A stretch of 6,205 nt of DNA, from contig CAKSAI010000203.1 of the NCBI GenBank assembly GCA_934434905.1, positions 1-6,205 on the forward strand, read 5' to 3'. A program made the translations under genes and the position numbers. The stretch's first letter is position 1. Every line of letters begins with the position of its first letter. A model generated the notes under the pieces. It made no database searches. It worked only from the letters and a program-made list of their open reading frames with translations, and had not been told where the DNA came from. Of this stretch, positions 1 through 6,205 are shown piece by piece. This DNA comes from an uncultured Lachnospiraceae bacterium (GTDB lineage Bacteria > Bacillota > Clostridia > Lachnospirales > Lachnospiraceae).

Positions 1-1
1 T

Positions 2-2053
2 GACAGAACTTCTTCCTATACGCAGCCGCAGAATGCATATGCAATCCTGTTAAATACCATGGGCGGAACCAGATGGCAGAAGGTAGGGAGCAGAGTCTCC
101 TGGATCGTGTCTGTAGATAAAAGCGGCTATTATAAGATCGCACCCAGATATAAGCAGGATTACATCTCCGGTGTGAAGGTATACAGAAAGCTTATGATAG
201 ATGGGGAGGTTCCTTTTGCAGAAGCCGCCAATCTGGAATTTAATTACGGGAATCAATGGCAGTGTAACGCGCTGGGAAATGAAACAGAGGAGTATTTATT
301 CTACTTTGAGGCGGGAAAAGATTATGTCTTGGAGATGGAAGCAACGCTTGGAGATATGGACAATATCCTGCGGAGAACAGAGGCAGCACTGCAGGAATTA
401 AATGATATCTATAAAGAAATCCTGATGGTGACAGGTGCGTCGCCGGATAAGTACAGAGACTATAGCTTTGACAAGATTATTCCCGATACGCTGGAACGCC
501 TGGCGGTTCAGGCAGAGGAACTGACAGAGATCAAGGAAGAATTTGAACGCGTCAATGGCGGAAGCGGTGAACGGATCGCACAGCTGACGAAGATGGAGTA
601 TCTGGTAAGGCGTATGGCAGAGGACTCGGATGAGATTGCGGGAAAATTCAATACATTTCAGGATAATCTCTCGGCGTTGGGAACCTGGATCACAGATATG
701 AGCAGTCAGCCGTTATCGTTTGATTATATTGCTCTCGTACCCGAACTCAGGCAGGTACCGAAGGCAGAAGGTAATTTCTTTGAGAATCTTGTATTTCAAT
801 GCAAGGTATTTGCTTCATCGTTTGTAATTGATTATTCCCGTATGGGGAAGATCGATGAAGCAGGCGAAGAAGATGAAACGATCACGGTGTGGATCTCTTC
901 GGGTCGGGATCAGATGAATACGCTTCGGAATCTGATTAATTCGGATTTCACAAAGAAAACAGGGATTTCTGTGGAACTGGAGTTGGTGACAGCGGGAACC
1001 CTGCTCCGTTCTGTGTCAGCAGGAAATGGCCCGGATGTATCTCTGGGAAATACGATCGGGGATCCGATCAATTTAGCGCTTCGGAATGCAGTATATGATC
1101 TGAGTACCTTTGAGGACTACGAAGAAGTCGTCACGAGATTTACGGATAGCGCCATGATACCATACAGCTACCGGGGCGCGGTATATGCATTGCCGGAAAC
1201 AATGCACTTTAACGTGATGTTCTATCGGAAGGACATCATGGACGAGCTGGGGCTGAAGGTGCCGCAGACATGGGAAGAATGGGACAGTGTGATCAGTGAA
1301 TTGTCGAAGAAAAATATGCTGGTGGGGTTGCCGCATGATGAAAATATGCTTTTGACATTCATGTATCAGATGGGCAGCGACCTATATAATAACGATGGTG
1401 AGAGTGTAAATCTTGATTCAAAGGAGGCATACCTGTCTTTTGAAAAATTGACAGAGTATTTCACCTTGTATGATTTTGAGACGGATTATAATTTCGTAAA
1501 CCGATTCCGAACAGGCGAGATGCCGCTGGCGATTGCAGATTATACGGTATACAATCAGCTATCGCTGTTTGCACCGGAGATCCAGGGGGACTGGGGAATG
1601 GCGCTGGTGCCGGGAACCGTGCAGGAGGATGGAACACTGAATCGGACAATTCCCTTTACGGGAACCTCTACCGTGCTATTGAAGGACGCGAAGCATCCGG
1701 AGGCGGCGTGGGAGTTTATGAAATGGTGGAGCTCGACAGAGGTGCAGGCTTCTTACTGTAACGAGATGGAGACGGTCATCAATGCTTCCGCCAAACAGCC
1801 TACAGCGAATTTTGAGGCGTTAAAGCAGTTGCCCTGGGCAAAGAAGGATCTGGATACGCTTATGGCGGCAGGAAAATACCTGAAAGGAACACCGGAGGTT
1901 CCGGGAGGATACTACGTGAACAGAACCTATGCGTTTGCATTTAACCGCGTGATCAATAATGGCCTGGATCCCTCGGAGACGTTACAAAGGTATATAGAAA
2001 GTATCAATTCGGAATTGACGAGAAAGCGCCGCGAATTTGGTATAACAGATTAA
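2..2053 (+). CDS. Extracellular sugar-binding protein (family 1, CUT1) with N-terminal carbohydrate-binding-like domain; 5' end outside window
   Basis: Substrate-binding component of a carbohydrate ABC importer, expected outside the cell and anchored to the membrane. The frame is open from nt 2, giving 683 visible codons (codon 1 = nt 2-4). The ATG at 59 is internal, because the coding pattern (TQPQ..., ILLNTMGG) runs through it. Residues ~1-117 look like a galactose-binding-type (CBM6/35-like) beta-sandwich: VSW near 32-34, GYYKI, R, IDG at 66-68, VPF, W86 and a closing LEMEATLG at 110-117. Residues ~118-285 are helical and charged, probably a spacer or coiled-coil bundle. Residues ~292-683 are a classic family-1 solute-binding fold: TITVWISSG start, GNGPDV near 341-345, YRGAVYALPE at 390-399, PQTWEEW, GDWGMALVPG and HPEAAWEFMKWW. 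Family members are usually ~400-450 aa, so this is an extended form. The signal peptide and any further N-terminal domain lie upstream. The ligand cannot be read from the sequence. Calling it a sugar-binding protein is secure; the N-terminal domain assignment is moderate. Confidence 0.93.
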   Translation, partial: DRTSSYTQPQNAYAILLNTMGGTRWQKVGSRVSWIVSVDKSGYYKIAPRYKQDYISGVKVYRKLMIDGEVPFAEAANLEFNYGNQWQCNALGNETEEYLFYFEAGKDYVLEMEATLGDMDNILRRTEAALQELNDIYKEILMVTGASPDKYRDYSFDKIIPDTLERLAVQAEELTEIKEEFERVNGGSGERIAQLTKMEYLVRRMAEDSDEIAGKFNTFQDNLSALGTWITDMSSQPLSFDYIALVPELRQVPKAEGNFFENLVFQCKVFASSFVIDYSRMGKIDEAGEEDETITVWISSGRDQMNTLRNLINSDFTKKTGISVELELVTAGTLLRSVSAGNGPDVSLGNTIGDPINLALRNAVYDLSTFEDYEEVVTRFTDSAMIPYSYRGAVYALPETMHFNVMFYRKDIMDELGLKVPQTWEEWDSVISELSKKNMLVGLPHDENMLLTFMYQMGSDLYNNDGESVNLDSKEAYLSFEKLTEYFTLYDFETDYNFVNRFRTGEMPLAIADYTVYNQLSLFAPEIQGDWGMALVPGTVQEDGTLNRTIPFTGTSTVLLKDAKHPEAAWEFMKWWSSTEVQASYCNEMETVINASAKQPTANFEALKQLPWAKKDLDTLMAAGKYLKGTPEVPGGYYVNRTYAFAFNRVINNGLDPSETLQRYIESINSELTRKRREFGITD

Positions 2054-2057
2054 GGAG
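2053..2057 (+). promoter_or_regulatory. Ribosome binding site of first permease, overlapping the preceding stop codon
   Basis: AGGAG shares its first A with the TAA stop of the binding-protein gene (2051-2053) and sits 8 nt before ATG 2066. The overlap would let ribosomes finishing the upstream gene re-initiate, supporting translational coupling (inference). Confidence 0.85.
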
Positions 2058-2065
2058 AGGCGGAC

Positions 2066-2998
2066 ATGAGAATGAAGAAACAAGATCAGAATGTGAAAAA
2101 AACAGCGGATAGTAAGAAGAGCAAAGCGAAATATTATGCTACCTGCTACGGATTTGCGCTCCCGTATTTTATTATCTTCTGCATTTTTACGGTATGTCCG
2201 GTACTCATTTCAATTTTTATCGGGTTTACAGATTATAATATGTTGGAAAAGCCTAACTTTGTAGGTGTTGAAAATTATATCCGCCTGTTTTTGGAGGATG
2301 ATATTTTTATCATCGCGTTAAAGAACACCTTCATTTTAGCGGCTGTAACGGGGCCGGTCAGTTACATTATGGCGCTTTTGATCGCATGGGTCATCAATGA
2401 ATTAAGTCCTAAGCTGCGTGCGCTTGTAACAGTCGTATTTTATGCACCGAGCCTGTCCGGAAATGTATTGCTGATATGGACAGTATTGTTTTCCAGTGAT
2501 GCCTATGGGTATGTGAATGGGTGGCTGATGGAATTGGGCTTGCTGGATGAGCCGATCCGATGGTTCTATAATGCGAAATATATTATGCCGCTGGTGATCG
2601 TTGTCGTGCTTTGGTCTTCGATGGGGACAAACTTCCTGTCTTTTATTGCAGGACTTCAGGGAATTGACAAGAGCCTGTACGAGGCAGCCGCGATGGATGG
2701 CATAAAGAATCGATTCCAGGAACTGTGGTATATCACTCTTCCGAGTATGCGCCCGCAACTCTTGTTTGGTGCAGTTATGAGTATTGCCAGCTCCTTTGGA
2801 ATTGGTTCAGTCGTTACCGGACTGGTGGGGTTCCCAAGTACCGACTATGCAGCACATACCATTATTAACCATCTGGAGGATTACGGTGGTATCCGATATG
2901 AGATGGGCTACGCATCGGCAATCGCAACGGTGCTGTTCGGAATGATGTTATTGATGAATACCATCATTAAGAAGGCGCTTTCGAAAATTGGAGAATAG
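2066..2998 (+). CDS. Carbohydrate ABC transporter permease, MalF/UgpA type
   Basis: First of two inner-membrane subunits forming the translocation path of a CUT1 sugar importer. The product is 310 aa, normal for the family. A lysine-rich cytoplasmic N-terminus (~1-25) is followed by about six hydrophobic segments: ~30-54, 87-110, 118-143, 172-198, 231-255 and 280-302. The ATPase-docking EAA loop is intact at ~206-226, reading EAAAMDG and ending in ITLP. A TDYN/FVGVENY stretch after the first helix is typical of MalF/UgpA-like permeases. The ATG at 2066 is preceded by a strong AGGAG at 2053-2057 with an 8-nt spacer. The gene begins 12 nt after the binding-protein stop and is followed 14 nt later by the second permease, so the three are almost certainly co-transcribed. 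Substrate is not predictable; an oligosaccharide is likely given the class. Confidence 0.96.
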   Translation: MRMKKQDQNVKKTADSKKSKAKYYATCYGFALPYFIIFCIFTVCPVLISIFIGFTDYNMLEKPNFVGVENYIRLFLEDDIFIIALKNTFILAAVTGPVSYIMALLIAWVINELSPKLRALVTVVFYAPSLSGNVLLIWTVLFSSDAYGYVNGWLMELGLLDEPIRWFYNAKYIMPLVIVVVLWSSMGTNFLSFIAGLQGIDKSLYEAAAMDGIKNRFQELWYITLPSMRPQLLFGAVMSIASSFGIGSVVTGLVGFPSTDYAAHTIINHLEDYGGIRYEMGYASAIATVLFGMMLLMNTIIKKALSKIGE

Positions 2999-3002
2999 GA
3001 GG
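2997..3002 (+). promoter_or_regulatory. Ribosome binding site that decides the GTG start of the second permease
   Basis: A full AGGAGG overlaps the TAG stop (2996-2998) of the first permease and lies 10 nt before GTG 3013. No ATG lies in the right frame nearby, so this site fixes the GTG as the start. Confidence 0.82.
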
Positions 3003-3012
3003 AACAAAGGCA

Positions 3013-3879
3013 GTGGCAAAAAGAAGAAAAAAGCAAAAACAACTGAATCGCTCCAGGCTTGGAAATTTTGTCATATATCTTATTCTTACAATTCTTGGGA
3101 TATTTATGTTGCTGCCCATGATATATACGGTTTCATCTTCCTTAAAACCGTTGGATGAGCTTTGGGTATTTCCGCCAAGATTTTTGGTAAGAAACCCAAC
3201 GACAGAGAATTTCAAGGAATTATTCCGTGTGCTGAGTGATTCCGTAGTTCCTTTTTCGCGATATTTGTTCAATACGGTGCTGGTCTCTGTAACGGGGACA
3301 GCCGGGCACGTGATCCTGGCATCCATGTGTGCATATGCTCTTGCAAAGCACAAATTTCCGGGATCAAAGCTTATGTTTAAGATTATTGTTATCACGCTGA
3401 TGTTCAATGGTACGGTAACAGCCATCCCGAACTTTATGGTGATGACATGGCTTAGGTTATTAGACAACTATGCGTCATTGATCCTCCCGGCCTTTGGCTC
3501 TACACTCGGTCTGTATCTGATGAAGCAGTTTATGGAGCAGATGGTGAATGATTCGCTGCTGGAGGCCGCCAGGATAGACGGAGCCGGTGAATGGAAGATA
3601 TTCTGGCATCTGGTGATGCCTCTGGTGAAGCCGGCGTGGCTGACATTAATCATATTCAGCTTTAAGGATCTATGGAATATCGGCGGAACGGTATACATTC
3701 ACACAGAGGAATTGAAAACCTTTAATTATGCGATGTCACAGATCCTTTCCGGCGGTATCGCAAGGGCAGGCGTGGGGAGTGCTGCAGCGGTGATCATGAT
3801 GGTCGTTCCGGTAGCCGTATTTATTATGTCTCAGAGCAACGTAGTGGAAACTATGGGCGCATCTGGTATGAAAGAGTAG
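3013..3879 (+). CDS. Carbohydrate ABC transporter permease, MalG/UgpE type (GTG start)
   Basis: Second membrane subunit, expected to pair with the preceding permease. The product is 288 aa, usual for the family. A very basic N-terminus (KRRKKQKQ) precedes about six hydrophobic segments: ~17-42, 86-111, 121-145, 150-172, 204-222 and 254-273. The EAA loop is present at ~184-203 (EAARIDGAG ... VMP). The end, VVETMGASGMKE, resembles the conserved tail of MalG-type permeases. The start is GTG at 3013; AGGAGG at 2997-3002 lies 10 nt upstream, and the next in-frame ATG is about codon 32, inside the first membrane helix, so it would remove the N-terminus. No ATP-binding subunit lies next to the permeases, which fits the common Firmicute use of a shared MsmX-like ATPase (known for the class, inferred here). 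Confidence 0.96.
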   Translation: MAKRRKKQKQLNRSRLGNFVIYLILTILGIFMLLPMIYTVSSSLKPLDELWVFPPRFLVRNPTTENFKELFRVLSDSVVPFSRYLFNTVLVSVTGTAGHVILASMCAYALAKHKFPGSKLMFKIIVITLMFNGTVTAIPNFMVMTWLRLLDNYASLILPAFGSTLGLYLMKQFMEQMVNDSLLEAARIDGAGEWKIFWHLVMPLVKPAWLTLIIFSFKDLWNIGGTVYIHTEELKTFNYAMSQILSGGIARAGVGSAAAVIMMVVPVAVFIMSQSNVVETMGASGMKE

Positions 3880-3882
3880 GTG
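3878..3882 (+). promoter_or_regulatory. Ribosome binding site overlapping stop of second permease; decides start of the Yip1 protein
   Basis: AGGTG, part of the AGGAGGTG anti-16S complement, overlaps the TAG at 3877-3879 and is 6 nt before ATG 3889. The in-frame GTG at 3880 lies inside this site and has only a weak AAAGAG upstream, so ATG is preferred. This is the weakest binding site of the operon, so expression of the Yip1 protein may be lower or depend on coupling (inference). Confidence 0.6.
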
Positions 3883-3888
3883 CAGAGA

Positions 3889-6018
3889 ATGGAGAGCGTG
3901 AATCAGAGTTGGAAAAAAATAGCGGCACTTTTGATATTGACAGTTACATTGTTGATGGATTCCAGGACTGCAGAAGCATCCCAGATGAGCACCTATACGA
4001 CATTTACATTTAATACGGACGGAATTGCGGTAGAGAGCCCTGAGGCGTATCGGTTTGTGAATGAATATGATGGGGAGAGCCTGGAAATCGGGAGCTTTAA
4101 CAATCCAACCGATCTGTTTGTGGACAAACAGCAAAATGTCTATGTTGTAGACAAGGGAAATAACAGAATTGTGATTTTAAATGCGGATTTTAGTCTGAAA
4201 GCGGTTTTGAGTACGTTTTCATTCCTGTCCAGTGGTGTGAGATATAATGATTCCTTAGCGGGTCCGTCTGCGGTTTATGTAACGGAGGACGGTCAACTTT
4301 ATATTGCGGATACGGATAATAACCGGGTAGTACAATTTGATGAAGATTTAAATTATGTACGACAGCTGGGCTGCCCGAAATCAAAGATATTGGGTGATGA
4401 ATATGTGTTTAGTCCTACCTCGATCGCTGTGGATTCCAGCAACCGTATCTATCTGCTGATCAAGGATGAGAATCAGGGAATTGTTGAACTGACGGCAGAC
4501 GGAAGCTTTATCGGATATTACGGTGCGCAGCAGGTACAGCAAAATGTCTTCGACTGGTTTAAAACGTTGTTTATGACAAAGGAACAGAAGAGCCGTGTTG
4601 CAAAGATCATTCCGAGAACCTATAACAGTATGACGATCGATGACAAGGACTTTGTATGGTTGACATCAAATTCCTTAACGGTATATCAGAGAAAAAATTA
4701 TATGACGTCGAAGTCTTCCGCAAATGCGCCTATTAAGCGTTTGAATCCAAGCGGCTCTGATGTGTTGAAGAGACAAGGCAAATATGCGCCGGGAGGAGAT
4801 CTGCTGGAGGTTTCCAGTCTGGTGGATGTAACGGTTAAGGAGAATGGTGTTTATTCGGTTCTGGACAATTTACGGAATCGCATTTTCACCTATGATGAAG
4901 GCGGAAATCTCCTCTACGCTTTCGGCGGAAGCGGTGCGAAGAATGGCTGTATGACGCTCGCCAAAGCCATTGCTTATAAGGGAGATGATCTGTTGACTCT
5001 GGACAACGGAGACGGTGTGATTGTTCATTATGGTATGACGGAATATGCCTCTAATATTCAGAAGGCATTGGCGGCAGATGAGGAGAAGGATTTTGACGGA
5101 TCCATTGCCTGCTGGGGAGAGGTTCTTAAAGAAAATCAGAATCTGGAGCTGGCTTATAAAGCAATGGGTAATAGTTTCCTGCGAAATAATGATTATAAGA
5201 AGGCAATGGAATATTACCGGAACGCAGGAGAGACAGAAGGTTATTCCAAGGCATATCAATATGTAAGAACTGCCTATGTGAAAAAGAACTTTATGCTGGT
5301 TGTAGGGATATTCTTATCCGTGCTGGTACTCTGGCTTCTCCTTAAGCGCTGGGTAAATAAGGAGAACCGCAGGATCTATGCAGTAGGAACGAGGCAGACA
5401 TTAAAAAGTGAATTGTTGTATGCATTCCGGGTGATCTATCATCCGTTTGACGGATTTTGGGAAATAAAAATGCAGAAGCGGGGGACGATGCGCTCTGCAA
5501 CCTTGCTGTTAGCTGCTGTTGTTCTCACATTCTGTTACAAGGAAGTAGGAACGGGGTGGTTGTTCCGAGCTGTGGATATTGAAGATGTAAATCTTCTGAT
5601 CACCGTTTTGACAGTGCTGATACCGCTTGTACTATGGTGCTCTGCAAGCTGGGGGCTGACAACACTGTTTGGCGGAAAAGGGAAAATGAAGGACATATAT
5701 ATTATGACCTGTTATTCCATGTTTCCATTGATCTTTGCAAACATAGTCACAACGATCATGAGTAAAGGTATGGTATTGGAGGAACAGGATTTTATGGCAT
5801 TTGTTACTACAGTAGGATTTGCCTGGATGGCAGGCCTTATATTTGCAGGTTCCCTGACGATCCATGAATACCAGTTTAATAAGAATCTGCTTATGATCGT
5901 AGCTTCAATAGTAGGTATGGGAGTAATGATGTTTTTGGCATTGCTGTTCGTGACAGTTGGCCAGAAAATGATAGAATTCTTTATTACTGTTTATGAAGAA
6001 ATCGTCTATCGATTATAG
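3889..6018 (+). CDS. Secreted NHL beta-propeller / TPR / Yip1-domain membrane protein
   Basis: A 709-aa multidomain membrane protein of unknown function. Numbered from ATG 3889: signal peptide 1-30 (KK, hydrophobic core, AEA before SQ); about six NHL-like propeller blades at ~71-101, 124-161, 175-212, 243-271, 303-347 and 352-384, the first two clearest (VYVVDKGNNRIV; LYIADTDNNRVV); a ~30-residue charged/helical insert between blades 3 and 4 (~213-243); two TPR-like helical hairpins at ~388-465 (LAYKAMGNSFLRNNDYKKAMEYY); a transmembrane helix at ~468-485 followed by a basic stretch (KRWVNKENRR); then a Yip1-type domain (~507-700, HPFDGFWEIK motif) with five helices near 537-550, 569-590, 603-624, 635-658 and 667-691. 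Positive-inside charge puts propeller and TPRs outside. ATG 3889 is preferred over GTG 3880 because AGGTG (3878-3882) is spaced 6 nt from it. Position directly after the permeases implies a role tied to this importer, perhaps ligand sensing or assembly scaffolding (inference). Confidence 0.92.
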   Translation: MESVNQSWKKIAALLILTVTLLMDSRTAEASQMSTYTTFTFNTDGIAVESPEAYRFVNEYDGESLEIGSFNNPTDLFVDKQQNVYVVDKGNNRIVILNADFSLKAVLSTFSFLSSGVRYNDSLAGPSAVYVTEDGQLYIADTDNNRVVQFDEDLNYVRQLGCPKSKILGDEYVFSPTSIAVDSSNRIYLLIKDENQGIVELTADGSFIGYYGAQQVQQNVFDWFKTLFMTKEQKSRVAKIIPRTYNSMTIDDKDFVWLTSNSLTVYQRKNYMTSKSSANAPIKRLNPSGSDVLKRQGKYAPGGDLLEVSSLVDVTVKENGVYSVLDNLRNRIFTYDEGGNLLYAFGGSGAKNGCMTLAKAIAYKGDDLLTLDNGDGVIVHYGMTEYASNIQKALAADEEKDFDGSIACWGEVLKENQNLELAYKAMGNSFLRNNDYKKAMEYYRNAGETEGYSKAYQYVRTAYVKKNFMLVVGIFLSVLVLWLLLKRWVNKENRRIYAVGTRQTLKSELLYAFRVIYHPFDGFWEIKMQKRGTMRSATLLLAAVVLTFCYKEVGTGWLFRAVDIEDVNLLITVLTVLIPLVLWCSASWGLTTLFGGKGKMKDIYIMTCYSMFPLIFANIVTTIMSKGMVLEEQDFMAFVTTVGFAWMAGLIFAGSLTIHEYQFNKNLLMIVASIVGMGVMMFLALLFVTVGQKMIEFFITVYEEIVYRL

Positions 6019-6020
6019 AT

Positions 6021-6025
6021 AGGAG
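6021..6025 (+). promoter_or_regulatory. Ribosome binding site of the downstream lipoprotein; decides its start
   Basis: AGGAG lies 2 nt after the Yip1-gene stop and 7 nt before ATG 6033. It is too close to ATG 6027 (1 nt) for that codon to be the main start. Confidence 0.8.
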
Positions 6026-6032
6026 CATGAGT

Positions 6033-6205
6033 ATGGATAATAAGACAGAGAGAAAGAACAGAATAGGTATCATCTCCGGGATAGCATTACTTATAGTGAT
6101 CGTAAGTATGTCTGGTGTTGCAGGCTGTGCAGGCGGCAGTACGAATAACACAACAAAGAAGATAGAGATTGGCGAAAGAATTGAAAAAACAGGATTTCGG
6201 AATTT
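6033..6205 (+). CDS. N-terminus of a lipoprotein; 3' end outside window
   Basis: Only 57 complete codons are visible. A basic start (MDNKTERKNR) leads into a hydrophobic segment and a lipobox VAGC with the modifiable cysteine at residue 32, then a Gly/Ser/Asn/Thr-rich linker (AGGSTNNTT) of the kind that follows the lipid anchor. This indicates a membrane-anchored protein on the outer face. The mature domain is not visible, so its function is unknown. From memory, similar importer + Yip1-protein clusters in Paenibacillus and related Firmicutes are followed by a large DUF5696 surface protein, so that is one candidate; it is not shown by the sequence. The start is ATG 6033 because AGGAG at 6021-6025 is 7 nt away, whereas ATG 6027 is only 1 nt from it. 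It follows the Yip1 gene by 14 nt, so is probably in the same operon. Confidence 0.85.
   Translation, partial: MDNKTERKNRIGIISGIALLIVIVSMSGVAGCAGGSTNNTTKKIEIGERIEKTGFRN

Noticed and set aside
59..61. ATG at 59 as the start of the binding-protein gene
   Set aside because: The frame is open back to nt 2 with family-like sequence (TQPQ, ILLN) running through it, there is no ribosome site before it, and no signal peptide follows.
1054..1069. Perfect inverted repeat GATCGG-GGAT-CCGATC
   Set aside because: Only 6-bp arms, inside the conserved solute-binding coding region, with no U-tract; best explained as chance in the codons for T-I-G-D-P-I.
2967..3467. 166-codon open frame on the minus strand
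   Set aside because: It lies opposite the second permease, has no recognisable domain and no good ribosome site; it is a shadow of the + strand gene.
3736..4134. 132-codon minus-strand open frame across the permease/Yip1 junction
   Set aside because: Cys/His-rich composition typical of antisense reading, with no family features; both + strand genes here are clear.
4870..5259. 129-codon minus-strand open frame
   Set aside because: Antisense to the propeller/TPR region, with no supporting features.
5045..5266. 73-codon + strand open frame in another phase inside the Yip1 gene
   Set aside because: It overlaps the TPR coding region entirely and has no independent start signal or domain.
6019..6032. 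Possible terminator or promoter between the Yip1 and lipoprotein genes
   Set aside because: Only 14 nt, with no hairpin and no room for a promoter; it holds just the ribosome binding site.

Overview
The window looks like part of a carbohydrate-uptake operon from a Firmicute, most likely a Clostridia/Lachnospiraceae-type gut anaerobe. This rests on AGGAG-type ribosome binding sites, mid-range GC by eye, tightly packed co-directional genes, and protein architectures typical of that group. The genus-level assignment is inference; there is no rRNA or marker gene here.

All five coding regions lie on the + strand with gaps of about 9-14 nt. In order they are: (1) an extracellular family-1 sugar-binding protein, its start cut off by the window, with an N-terminal beta-sandwich carbohydrate-binding-like domain and a helical spacer ahead of the solute-binding domain (2-2053); (2) a MalF/UgpA-type permease (2066-2998); (3) a MalG/UgpE-type permease with a GTG start (3013-3879); (4) a secreted NHL beta-propeller + TPR + transmembrane + Yip1-domain protein (3889-6018); (5) the first 57 codons of a lipoprotein cut off by the window end (6033-6205). 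No promoter, terminator, RNA gene, mobile element, CRISPR array or notable repeat was found, and no stretch longer than 14 nt lies between genes.

Genes 1-3 form a recognisable CUT1 ABC importer without its ATPase. Such importers in Firmicutes often use a shared MsmX-type ATPase encoded elsewhere, although a gene outside the window cannot be excluded. Gene 4 is the unusual partner. Its signal peptide and topology place a six-bladed propeller and TPR region outside the cell, tethered to a five-helix Yip1 domain in the membrane. Together with the binding protein's extra N-terminal domain and the lipoprotein that follows, this suggests a cell-surface assembly that captures or handles a polymer or complex glycan before import. 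That role is inferred from architecture and operon context only.
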